Of a stretch of DNA of 64,000 nt, positions 55,901 through 63,622 are shown piece by piece. The notes below the pieces were generated by a model. The model had not been told where the DNA came from and did not search any database. It saw only the letters and a program-made list of their open reading frames with translations. Each line of letters begins with the position of its first letter. The first letter of the stretch is position 1. Position numbers and translations under genes: made by a program. The DNA is taken from positions 2,017,001 to 2,081,000 of the forward strand of contig NZ_CP059902.1 in assembly GCF_014127105.1 (NCBI RefSeq), given 5' to 3'. The stretch comes from Devosia sp. MC521 (GTDB lineage Bacteria > Pseudomonadota > Alphaproteobacteria > Rhizobiales > Devosiaceae).

Positions 55901-57817
55901 TTAGGCGTTGCGCATCCAGACCAACATTTCGCCCGGCGCGCGATTGTCCCATAGATGATAGGGCACGAGCCTTGCGCTGACAGCTTCGGTCGCGGCTTCA
56001 GCTTCCGCGTAAAGCGCATTCCCCCAGGCCCCAGCGCTCTCCTTGAGCACCGGCAGATCGATGGCAATGGCCCCGCGCAGATCGGGAATAACGGCAGTCT
56101 GCGCCTTGCCCAAGCCATTCCCCAACAGAACGGAATTGAGCCCCACGCCATTGTCAGCGCCTTCCATGCAATAGACCAGTGGCCCGCGCATAATCGCCAC
56201 CCTGCCCGCATTCTGGCGCACATAGGGATGGGCCCGGACCGCACGCGGCTCCAGCGGCAACGTCAGCTGGATCACATCGCCCTTCGCCCATTCGCGCTCA
56301 ATGCGCACATAGCCATCGGCACCCAAGTCAAACAGCACAATAGGCTGCCCGTTGACGCAGAGCTTTGCGGCCCGCGCCCACTGAGGGATACGCAGCGACA
56401 CCGCGAAAGTTGCGCTTTGCTCTGGCGCAATCTCAATGGCGATATCGCCCGACCACGGATAGTCCGTCTTCTGCGTCAGCGTGAACTTTGCGCCATTGGC
56501 CAGCTCCACCCGCGCTTCGCTCTGCGCATAAAGGTGAACGGCGATTTCATCATCCGCCACCTGATAGACGTACGAGCCCAGCGACGTCACTAGCCGCGCA
56601 ATGTTCGGCGGGCAGCATGGGCACGGATGCCAAATCCAGCGGTGGTGCTTGCCGGTCGACTCGAGCGGGTTGTCATAAAAGAACGTCTTGCCATCCATCG
56701 ATAGGCCAGTGATCGCCCCGTTATAAAGCGCCTGCTCCATCGTATCCGCATAGAGCCGCTTCGGCCCACGCCCCAACATGCGCGACGCCCAGAACACCAG
56801 CCCAACCGATGCGCAAGTCTCCGCATAGGCCGTGTCATTGGGCAGGTCGTAATAGTCAGTAAAACCTTCATTGGAATGCGCCGGGCCGATACCGCCGGTC
56901 ACATACATCTGCTTTTGCGTCAGGTCCGCCCACAGCGTTTCCAGCGTCGCTGTCAGGCTGTCATCATTATACTCGGTCGCAAGGTCCGCCATGGCCGAAT
57001 AGAGATACATCGCTCGAACGGCGTGCCCCACCACCTTGCTCTGCTCCCGCACAGGAACATGCGACTGCGAATACTCCAGAATATTCTTCTGCCAGCCCTT
57101 CGGGTCGCGACCGAACGCCTTCGCTTCTTCCATAAAGAAGTTCGGCGCTTGCCCGCGCTCATCCACGAAGAATTTGGCTAGATCCATGTAGGATTGGTTA
57201 CCGGTCTCGCGTGCGAGGCGCACCAGCGCCAGCTCGATCTCCTCGTGCCCACAATAGCCGCGCATCTGCCCCGGCCCATAGCCAAACTTGGCGACGCAAT
57301 AATCCGCCATCCGGCTCATGACATCCATGAACTTGCGCTTGCCGGTTGCCTGATAATAGGCCACCGCCGCCTCAATCATATGCCCGGCACAATAGAGCTC
57401 ATGGAAGTCGCGCAGATTGCTCCACTTCCACTCCGGCTTAATCCGCTGGAAGAAGGAGTTGAGATACCCGTCCTCGTCCTGGAGCTTGGCGTACATGTCG
57501 ATAATCTCATCGGCCCGCCGTTCCAGCTCTGCATTCGGCTTGTGATAAAGCGAATAGGCAATGGTCTCGATCGACTTTGCCATGTCGCTATCCCAGAACA
57601 TCTGGGTGGTCCCGCCCCAATTCATAATGGGAAGAACAACGCCCGGGCTCGGAACATCCGGGTTAATCTGCTCCAGCATCCGCGCCGAGACACAGCGATC
57701 CAAAAGCGTCTTGGCAGTCTCGTCACAAACAGCGTCCTGCCAATCCCCCCAATACCCACCAATCGAGACGGATGGCACAGGCAATGGCCTGAACTGACGG
57801 TTCTCAGACATAGTCAT
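55901..57817 (-). CDS. GH127 beta-L-arabinofuranosidase-like enzyme
   Basis: Predicted 638-residue (alpha/alpha)6-barrel glycosidase of the HypBA1 family (DUF1680), cleaving beta-L-arabinofuranosides. The zinc-site Cys cluster HPCPCCPPNIARL (near residue 400) and the upstream Glu in AETCASVG (near 333) are present; in the family these coordinate zinc and supply the catalytic Glu and nucleophilic Cys. No signal peptide, so it acts on imported sugars. I chose the ATG at 57817, preceded by GGGAA; the frame also has an ATG four codons upstream. Convergent with the importer operon. Confidence 0.92.
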   Translation of the reverse strand: MTMSENRQFRPLPVPSVSIGGYWGDWQDAVCDETAKTLLDRCVSARMLEQINPDVPSPGVVLPIMNWGGTTQMFWDSDMAKSIETIAYSLYHKPNAELERRADEIIDMYAKLQDEDGYLNSFFQRIKPEWKWSNLRDFHELYCAGHMIEAAVAYYQATGKRKFMDVMSRMADYCVAKFGYGPGQMRGYCGHEEIELALVRLARETGNQSYMDLAKFFVDERGQAPNFFMEEAKAFGRDPKGWQKNILEYSQSHVPVREQSKVVGHAVRAMYLYSAMADLATEYNDDSLTATLETLWADLTQKQMYVTGGIGPAHSNEGFTDYYDLPNDTAYAETCASVGLVFWASRMLGRGPKRLYADTMEQALYNGAITGLSMDGKTFFYDNPLESTGKHHRWIWHPCPCCPPNIARLVTSLGSYVYQVADDEIAVHLYAQSEARVELANGAKFTLTQKTDYPWSGDIAIEIAPEQSATFAVSLRIPQWARAAKLCVNGQPIVLFDLGADGYVRIEREWAKGDVIQLTLPLEPRAVRAHPYVRQNAGRVAIMRGPLVYCMEGADNGVGLNSVLLGNGLGKAQTAVIPDLRGAIAIDLPVLKESAGAWGNALYAEAEAATEAVSARLVPYHLWDNRAPGEMLVWMRNA

Positions 57818-57944
57818 TTTCGTTCCCATAGATAGTCAGCGCGCCAGCCCCTCGGCCGCGCCCTCCTCTTGACTAGTCTATAGAGATTCACCCCTCTGCC
57901 ATACATGATTTCCACTCATGCAGCAGCTCGTAACGCAAGGCGCG

Positions 57945-57973
57945 AAAACAAAAAAGGCAGGCCAAAGCCTGCC
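57945..57973 (-). terminator. Intrinsic terminator after the META-domain gene
   Basis: On the minus strand GGCAGGC-TTTG-GCCTGCC forms a 7-bp stem (57973 to 57956), followed by TTTTTTGTTTT. It sits 23 bases past the gene stop. Confidence 0.85.
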
Positions 57974-57995
57974 CTCTCGCACTGTGTCCGCACGC

Positions 57996-58439
57996 CTAGC
58001 CGCCGGCGACCATCAGCATCACCCGACGGCCATCTTCGGCCTTGAGTTCCAGCCCTTCAGGCGAGGTCTCTGCGTATGACACCTGCTCCAGCGCATTCAA
58101 CAGCGCGATGGTGTTTTTATACGCCGGACAGCTGTCCTCATAAAAACCCTCTACCTCGCTGAAACTCAACTTCGGCAGTGCAATCTCAACTTTCGCAGTC
58201 CAATCGGTTTCACAACCCGTTTGCCCGCCCACATGACCGAACTCTCTATCTGAAACGACAAGAGTGGTTGGCGCCAGATCAACGCCTTCGATCTTGCCTT
58301 CATATTCGATAGCGACCCAATGGAGGTCAAAGAGCTCGTCGGTCAGCGGCACCGCCTCTTGCGCCGACACGGCGCCACAGGCGCCCACCAGGCCCAAAGC
58401 GAGTACGATATTGCGAAGCCCAGCAGCGTTAAATGACAT
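57996..58439 (-). CDS. Secreted META/HslJ-like domain protein
   Basis: Predicted 147-residue periplasmic protein. The Sec signal peptide ends near AVSAQ (residue 26). The remainder has the META/HslJ layout: LHWVAIEYEG, a G-Q-T-G-C-E-T-D loop equal to the family GCN motif, a second Cys in YEDSCPAY that may pair with it, and a final G-L-E-L-K strand. HslJ-type proteins are linked to envelope or heat stress, but their function is unclear. Last chromosomal gene before the mobile region. Confidence 0.75.
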   Translation of the reverse strand: MSFNAAGLRNIVLALGLVGACGAVSAQEAVPLTDELFDLHWVAIEYEGKIEGVDLAPTTLVVSDREFGHVGGQTGCETDWTAKVEIALPKLSFSEVEGFYEDSCPAYKNTIALLNALEQVSYAETSPEGLELKAEDGRRVMLMVAGG

Positions 58440-58643
58440 CTATGAAAATCACCTTCTTTGAATAGCTTAGTATCTTAGTCCTGCGCACTGCATACCAAGA
58501 TCAAGCAAACAATGGTGCTTTTATGGTGACGCCATCATTCAACAGGGCCAATTGCCCTGCGAATGCGCGTCCCGCTCGGAAAAGAGCACGCCACAAGGCC
58601 CCGGCAAAACCGGTTTTCTCTCAGCTACAATTTTGGAGATTTA

Positions 58644-58669
58644 TGGCGGGCAGGGAGGGATTCGAATTC
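58644..58669 (-). mobile_element. tRNA 3'-end fragment, probable attachment site (left end of integrated element)
   Basis: On the minus strand these 26 bases end TTCGAATCCCTCCCTGCCCG plus CCA: a complete T-loop, the 3' half of the T-stem, the acceptor 3' strand, and an encoded CCA end. The rest of a tRNA does not follow; the sequence to the right is unrelated, and the T-stem partner is broken. A stranded tRNA 3' end is the usual scar of integration into a tRNA gene, with the whole tRNA expected on the minus strand at the far end, beyond the window. The isoacceptor cannot be told; Ser/Leu-like. Confidence 0.7.
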
Positions 58670-58690
58670 ACTCAATAAACACTGTTTTTT

Positions 58691-58748
58691 CAGTAGGTTA
58701 GAAACACATACCGCACAGTAGGTAACACAGTTTGTTACACAGTAAGGC
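58691..58748. repeat. Short repeats beside the attachment site
   Basis: CAGTAGGT occurs at 58691-58698 and 58716-58723, and an imperfect CAGTAAGG follows at about 58741. GTAACA/TGTTAC (58722-58727 and 58733-58738) is an inverted repeat. Such clustered short repeats next to an att core are typical of recombinase arm sites, though they also overlap the degraded C-terminus of the protease remnant. Confidence 0.35.
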
Positions 58749-59171
58749 CGAATATGCTGGTAGGACCGCCTGACCATTTGGGGCAAGCTGTGACTGCAAA
58801 ACGGACTGCAGGGCCTGTTCGACTTGTGGTTTGGGGGCCTGCAGCACTAAGTGCAAGCTGCTCACGGCCGCTACCAGAGTTTCTTCGCTTGTGGCGGTTG
58901 GCAAGTTAAGAGCCGGCACATCGTTTGCGTGGGTTTCATCGATCACCAGCCGACCAACCGCCATCGAATTGGCAATGAGTTCGGCGGCGTCATTGACCCG
59001 ATAAGGTCCGCGCCCGTCATTGGTGAGAATTTCGCCGACTGGCAAAAGGTGCACCCACTCGGGCGCGCCGGGTTCGGCGGTGCTAAAATCCAGCGCCGAA
59101 CATAAAGCGACCTCGCCACCTTGATCGGCGGCGTGTCGGGAAATCTGGTGAGAGTTGACGCGGTTTTTCAT
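58698..59171 (-). pseudogene. Mu-like prophage protease (gpI) remnant with internal deletion
   Basis: The 157-codon frame begins like the Mu gpI protease/scaffold: WVHLLPVGEILTNDGRGPYRVNDAAELIANSMAVGRLVIDETHAND (in parts, residues 38-85). It then jumps to SEETLVAAVSSLHLVLQAPKPQ, which resembles the gpI C-terminal coiled region. The serine-protease body of over 100 residues that should lie between is missing. The last about 15 residues (LLCNKLCYLLCGMCF) run into the att region and look non-native. So it is a deleted and truncated pseudogene, still in frame. It is last in the phage gene order portal-F-I. Confidence 0.65.
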
Positions 59172-59205
59172 GCAAGGCAGTCTGCACTTGCGACCCGCGT
59201 TTAGT

Positions 59206-59227
59206 GCCCCCGACAGATGTCGGGGGC
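59206..59227 (-). terminator. Hairpin after the KAP NTPase gene
   Basis: GCCCCCGAC (59206-59214) pairs with GTCGGGGGC (59219-59227) around a 4-base loop, 12 bases past the KAP stop. It is very stable but lacks a T-run on either side. Confidence 0.55.
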
Positions 59228-59238
59228 TGATAGATACG

Positions 59239-60732
59239 CTATTCGGGCAACAACGTTGTCAAACGTCCGGCAGTGTTTATAAGTGCACCATAAATGCTCG
59301 GGCTTAGCGTTTTCACGCCACTCTGCTGTTCCTTCAACGCGCACTTGCGTGACCACTCCGCGAGTTCCGTTTCCTCCCCACGTGGCTGGCCTAAATTTTC
59401 CTGCCTTATATCCAAGTGTGCCCTGAGAGTGACGAATATTTGAGAGGTACTTGCCGTCTGATCTGGAACAGTGGATCGGATGATGCTTCCGGTGTATTCG
59501 TGTCGAGATATCCCGGCAAATTTCATAATTGAAGGCATATTTCTTCGCCCACTCTCTTCAAATGACTTTGCAAAAGTGGGCGTAAACTCAACCGTTTCGC
59601 CGCGTTGATGAGCGATTATCATCGGCATTAAAACTTGTAGCAGAAGGGGGTAAGGACGATCCCACATTGTCATGATGGTTTCGAGTAGGTCGATACATTG
59701 CTCAATTGACCTTAATCCGACCTCTGCCCTTTCAAAGATGTAGGTGAGATAGCTCACTTCATCCAGGTTCGGCATCAGTCCCAAATTGCGCTGATGATTA
59801 GTATCCCAGCGATTTTGGATAAATTGGCGTATGGAAGGGGCCGGTAACCGATACGTGCGGTCGAAGAACCTATCGAGATATCGTTTTCCGTCGAACTGTG
59901 GCCCATAGACGGCTTGAACAGCTTTTGAGAGTTCGTTGGTGTTCGTTCCGAAAATGAAAACAACATTATTTACCGCGAACAAATGCTTCACGCGCTCCAA
60001 AAGTGCGATAGCATAACTCGGTCGACAGCGATCCAGCTCATCCACGATCACGAACAGCGGCGCAAACGTGTCTTTCTTCTTTACAGATTGCTCCACCAGC
60101 TTCTCGATAGACCGACCAAAGCTCTCGATTGCCGAGCGTGATGCGCGAAAATCGTTGACTTGCTGATTGACGGTTCTTGAAAAGAGCGAATGAAGTTCAG
60201 GGCTGGCGTCGGATAATGCCTCGCTCGCGATTTCTGCGATATCGTCGCCGAGTGCGTCATTTTTGGTTGCTGTATCGATCACCTCATTTAGGCCCAAACC
60301 TGTTACTTTGTTTAGGCCCTTGGTAACTGCGCCAAGGGCAACCCGGCTTACCAGTTTGCCCCCATTGCGCTTCATGTCCCCGAAAAATTCTTTGGCCTTT
60401 TGGGGCGAAAGGAATGCGCGGGTCGCGTCTTCAATTGCGGCCATAAAGGCAACTAGCGGATCGGCGGTAAAATCATCTCTCCACGCATTCACAAACGCGA
60501 CTGGATGGCCTTCACTCTTGAGATAGCGTTCCATTCCCTCAAGAAAAAAAGACTTACCGCTTCCCCAGTCGCCATCGACATTCAAGACGTACGAACGCTT
60601 TTTCTTCTGCAATTCACGTTGCCACAACCTGCCTTTTATGAAGGCTAGGATGAACTCGCCATCTTCGTGTCGTTCGAAATCATCGTTCCCCCACGATGAG
60701 TTTGGTTTTTCTGCCGTATCTTGTTCGCTCAA
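59239..60732 (-). CDS. KAP-family P-loop NTPase
   Basis: Predicted 497-residue NTPase. Walker A is GDWGSGKS (residues 54-61) and Walker B VIVDELDRCRP (228-238), the KAP hallmark; FVNAWRDDF near 80 and RYLDRFFDRTY near 288 are further family features. KAP proteins usually carry transmembrane helices inside the ATPase domain; I see no clear one here, so it may be soluble or lightly membrane-bound. KAP NTPases recur in mobile elements and defence loci. It lies 9 bases downstream of the nuclease gene, on the same strand, so the two are likely co-transcribed with the upstream AAA-DUF4435 gene. Confidence 0.87.
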   Translation of the reverse strand: MSEQDTAEKPNSSWGNDDFERHEDGEFILAFIKGRLWQRELQKKKRSYVLNVDGDWGSGKSFFLEGMERYLKSEGHPVAFVNAWRDDFTADPLVAFMAAIEDATRAFLSPQKAKEFFGDMKRNGGKLVSRVALGAVTKGLNKVTGLGLNEVIDTATKNDALGDDIAEIASEALSDASPELHSLFSRTVNQQVNDFRASRSAIESFGRSIEKLVEQSVKKKDTFAPLFVIVDELDRCRPSYAIALLERVKHLFAVNNVVFIFGTNTNELSKAVQAVYGPQFDGKRYLDRFFDRTYRLPAPSIRQFIQNRWDTNHQRNLGLMPNLDEVSYLTYIFERAEVGLRSIEQCIDLLETIMTMWDRPYPLLLQVLMPMIIAHQRGETVEFTPTFAKSFEESGRRNMPSIMKFAGISRHEYTGSIIRSTVPDQTASTSQIFVTLRAHLDIRQENLGQPRGEETELAEWSRKCALKEQQSGVKTLSPSIYGALINTAGRLTTLLPE

Positions 60733-60741
60733 TGCAGCCCC

Positions 60742-61185
60742 CTAGCACCAATTCTCCCTACGCCCGGCCCATGGGCGGGCGATGCCCTCTGAAATCATGA
60801 TTTCGCCGATGTCTTCACCGGCACTATTTTGGATGGTCGCCAACGTACGCCCGAAGGCTTCGCTTTTCGCTTGGCGCGTAATGTTGAATGCCCCTTGGTT
60901 GAGCAATTTCATCAGCCGTTGCGTTGCGCGAACACCGATGCCCAGTTCTGCGACACAGGTTGCGCTGGCAATTTCCGGCGTGTCGATATTGGCGATGCGG
61001 TATTTCTCGCCTTCAAACCAGAAGGTGTCGCCGTCAACGACACAAGTCGTGCGCTTTTCGCGCCCGCATAGATCGAAGCTTCCTTCTTCGGCTTGAACGC
61101 CTATGCAGCCGCTCCCAAGGGCCAAAATCACGCCCAAGGCAGCCAAAATGCGAACGGCCATCCTCCCCCCATTCTTCGAAGCCAT
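60742..61185 (-). CDS. Staphylococcal nuclease-like (thermonuclease) secreted protein
   Basis: Predicted 147-residue SNase-like protein. A signal peptide or membrane anchor (VRILAALGVILALGSGCIGVQA) precedes VVDGDTFWFEGEKYRIANIDTPEIAS and EAFGRTLATI; these give the calcium-site Asp and the catalytic Arg, Glu and Arg of the family. The frame is open to an ATG at 61278, 3 bases after the AAA-DUF4435 stop, but that would bury the signal sequence; starts at 61185 or 61161 are more plausible. A hairpin GAAGCCCC/GGGGCTTC lies directly before 61185. Small SNases are common phage or plasmid cargo. Confidence 0.8.
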   Translation of the reverse strand: MASKNGGRMAVRILAALGVILALGSGCIGVQAEEGSFDLCGREKRTTCVVDGDTFWFEGEKYRIANIDTPEIASATCVAELGIGVRATQRLMKLLNQGAFNITRQAKSEAFGRTLATIQNSAGEDIGEIMISEGIARPWAGRRENWC

Positions 61186-61281
61186 TTCGAAGCCCCTCAA
61201 AGGGGGCTTCAGAGCCTTTTTCATGGTCAAGCCTAGAGTCGCCAATGTGCCAGAGCAAATCGCGTCACAGCGCGGCATCGC

Positions 61282-62901
61282 TCATGCCGCTTTTGGCGTT
61301 GGCAACTGAACCTTAATCGCTTCGACCACGGGGTGGGGTTTCGTTTCCTGCATAATTCGCAGCACCCAGTCTTTAAAGCTCGATAGGGTTGTGTCCCGCG
61401 CTAATGCTGCAACAGACAATACGCCCTTGTTGTCATACCAACGCAGCAGCGCGGCCGCGTCACCTGCGGTGACCGCGTTTGCCATTTGGGTTTCGGCTTC
61501 CGCGATCAAAGCGCGTACGTCTATTTTGGCGACTTCAGACTCAAAGGATGAGACAATCTCATCAGCAGATTTTCCAGCCGAGAGATCGACGAGTTTCAAA
61601 TGCCGATCTATCCGACGACGACAGTACTCGAGTGCACAATCTCTTCGGTTAGTTTCGGTAGCATGGTCGACTAATTTGCGCGTCACCGCATGAACTTTCT
61701 TATCGAGTTCATCGCCTTTGAAATGATTATCTTCAGCCATTGCGCGCACTACCGTGGGTAATAGCAGCAGGTTTTCGATTTCTGAGACAGGCAAAACCTC
61801 AATTCCATGACCCTGCAATTCTGCAATTTGGCTCTGATTGCGCCCGTCGGCGTCAACTATTCCAGCACATGTAATGCGTGTGAACGACGAATTTGCCCGC
61901 ATCGTTTTGACGGCGTGAATAACATTCTCGCAAGAACCGCGTGGGATAACGAGCCAATCTGGATAGCACGCCCTATAGAATTGGAGGTCAAAGCTCGATT
62001 GCTCGCCTTCAACAAACAAAACAGGTCGGCGACTGCCTAGGATCTGCGTTGCGAGTTCTTCGCTGAAACCGCTACCTTCGGGTACCGCCTCGATATCCCA
62101 CTTATCTGGATGCTCATAACTTTTGACCACCCATTTGGGGCCGTTACGACTGGCCACAAAGTCCAAATCATGGGAGATCATAACGAATGGACAATCGGGC
62201 CTAGCCGCTTCTAGTTGGTCCCATAGTCTCGCTAGTATGGCCTTATGGATATGCAGCTCAGGCTCATCGAAAATCAGGACGGTTCCGGGCTTAGCCGCGA
62301 GAACCTGACCGATTAGATAAAAAACTGATCGCTCACCGTCGCTCATAGCGGATGCCGCGTAAGGCACCCCGGTCGAAGCAGCGACAGTTATCTTGTCAGC
62401 AGAAAAAAACAACTTTCTGTCAGGTAAGACCTTATCCCATACTCTTATGACGCCATCGATGATGGTTCCCGGCTTTTCTTTCTCTCGAAAATTCTTATCG
62501 CTGAGGAATTGCTGATTTTTGTTATTCTGTTCAGCAAACATCAATTGAACGAGGTATTGAAAATCGCTGGACATTGCCGTCGCCCAACTGATGTCATCAT
62601 AACCCCAGCGACTGTGCTTACCGTGGTTCGGATTTTCCTGCCCGGATATCAGGTGTGCCCGCGCTCGGTCTTCCCCCCAAAGGTCAACAACTTCATTTAG
62701 GCCGATAGAGCGATGGGCTGATATCCGATGACAATCGAATTGCAGTTGGCGCTCGATATACACGGCTAACCGGGTTTTGCCGCCACCGTTTGCACCGACG
62801 ATGTAATTGGTTACACCATCCTCAAGTACTAAATCAAAGGTGCCAGAGCCTTCAAAGCTAGCATTGCCTCGAACAACCTGTATTGTAATATTTCGTGTCA
62901 T
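61282..62901 (-). CDS. AAA ATPase-DUF4435 fusion protein (merged PARIS-like)
   Basis: Predicted 539-residue protein. The N-terminal ABC-like/AAA_15 ATPase has Walker A GANGGGKT (36-43), signature MSDGERS (186-192), Walker B VLIFDEPELHIH (208-219) and the SHD switch (243-245). The C-terminal part is a DUF4435 Toprim-like domain: VLFVEGEQS (Glu near 298-300), CAGIVDADGR (Asp350, Asp352) and SEIENLLLLP (Glu near 374-376). The two domains correspond to AriA and AriB of the PARIS defence system, which are known to occur fused. First gene of the cassette AAA-DUF4435, SNase, KAP, with an inverted repeat in its promoter. Confidence 0.8.
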   Translation of the reverse strand: MTRNITIQVVRGNASFEGSGTFDLVLEDGVTNYIVGANGGGKTRLAVYIERQLQFDCHRISAHRSIGLNEVVDLWGEDRARAHLISGQENPNHGKHSRWGYDDISWATAMSSDFQYLVQLMFAEQNNKNQQFLSDKNFREKEKPGTIIDGVIRVWDKVLPDRKLFFSADKITVAASTGVPYAASAMSDGERSVFYLIGQVLAAKPGTVLIFDEPELHIHKAILARLWDQLEAARPDCPFVMISHDLDFVASRNGPKWVVKSYEHPDKWDIEAVPEGSGFSEELATQILGSRRPVLFVEGEQSSFDLQFYRACYPDWLVIPRGSCENVIHAVKTMRANSSFTRITCAGIVDADGRNQSQIAELQGHGIEVLPVSEIENLLLLPTVVRAMAEDNHFKGDELDKKVHAVTRKLVDHATETNRRDCALEYCRRRIDRHLKLVDLSAGKSADEIVSSFESEVAKIDVRALIAEAETQMANAVTAGDAAALLRWYDNKGVLSVAALARDTTLSSFKDWVLRIMQETKPHPVVEAIKVQLPTPKAA

Positions 62902-62914
62902 GCGGCGCTCTAGA

Positions 62915-62943
62915 ATCTGTCATACGAAGCCAGTTCGACAGAT
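62915..62943. promoter_or_regulatory. Inverted repeat upstream of the AAA-DUF4435 gene
   Basis: ATCTGTC (62915-62921) and GACAGAT (62937-62943) are perfect complements 15 bases apart, in the 64-base gap between the head-morphogenesis gene and the AAA-DUF4435 gene. It may be an operator for the cassette promoter. Confidence 0.4.
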
Positions 62944-62965
62944 AATCTCCAGTAACGCAAGTTAG

Positions 62966-63622
62966 TTAAGTTGCCTGCAACTTCGCCCAAGCCATGCCAA
63001 CATTATTATCAAAACCCGCGTCGGGCGGAATGCGCAAGCGTTTGTCGTCGTCGGGGGTGATCGTCCATTTGTAGCGGGCAAGCGTTACCCGCGAAACGAT
63101 CTGCGGAAGGCATCGGCAATTGAAGCCGTTCGGGGGAAAGTGCGTGAGCCAAAACGGGTGATCGACCGGCAAAATCACGCCATGCCATTGCGCATGGTTA
63201 TGGCGCACCCGATCATCGCCTGCCGTCACATAGCGGAAGCAATAGCCCATCTGCGGGGCTTCCCGATGCAATTTCATGGCTTGTTCCCAACGCCCCGCAG
63301 CGCGCGCGCCGAAAACTTCCATTCGCCAGATCAGTTCGGAATGCCAACCGGCCATTTCAGGGCTGGTGCCTTTCCAGCCCGTGCGCCGGGCAATGGCTTC
63401 GTATTGGTCTTGGAAGTCGCGCAGGGTGCCGCCCGCTTCAAAGATGCCCGTTAAAGCTGACAGCAGATCGCCGCGCATCTTGTCGGCCGTGTCGTCGACA
63501 ATCTCTTCGGCGCGCTGATCGGCTGCGGTCAGTATCTGCAGCCAATCGGTTTGCGAAAGGGTCAGACGGCCGCGCAAATATTCGATGGCTTCGACAAAGG
63601 CGTCCCCGAGCAGATCAGACAT
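62966..63622 (-). CDS. Mu F-like phage head morphogenesis protein
   Basis: Predicted 218-residue minor head protein (SPP1 gp7/Mu gpF family) needed for capsid assembly. The C-terminal hallmark FRYVTAGDDRVRHNHAQWHGVILPVDHPFW ... FPPNGFNCRCLPQ is clear in parts (residues 130-175), as is the following PDAGFDNNVGMAW. It is shorter than Mu gpF (over 400) because the region after this motif is missing. Its start overlaps the portal stop by 8 bases, as in Mu-like phages. Confidence 0.88.
   Translation of the reverse strand: MSDLLGDAFVEAIEYLRGRLTLSQTDWLQILTAADQRAEEIVDDTADKMRGDLLSALTGIFEAGGTLRDFQDQYEAIARRTGWKGTSPEMAGWHSELIWRMEVFGARAAGRWEQAMKLHREAPQMGYCFRYVTAGDDRVRHNHAQWHGVILPVDHPFWLTHFPPNGFNCRCLPQIVSRVTLARYKWTITPDDDKRLRIPPDAGFDNNVGMAWAKLQAT

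Noticed and set aside
61072..61278. Start of the SNase gene at 61278
   Set aside because: It would place about 30 charged residues ahead of the signal peptide; a start at 61185 or 61161 fits better, although coupling to the upstream stop keeps it possible.
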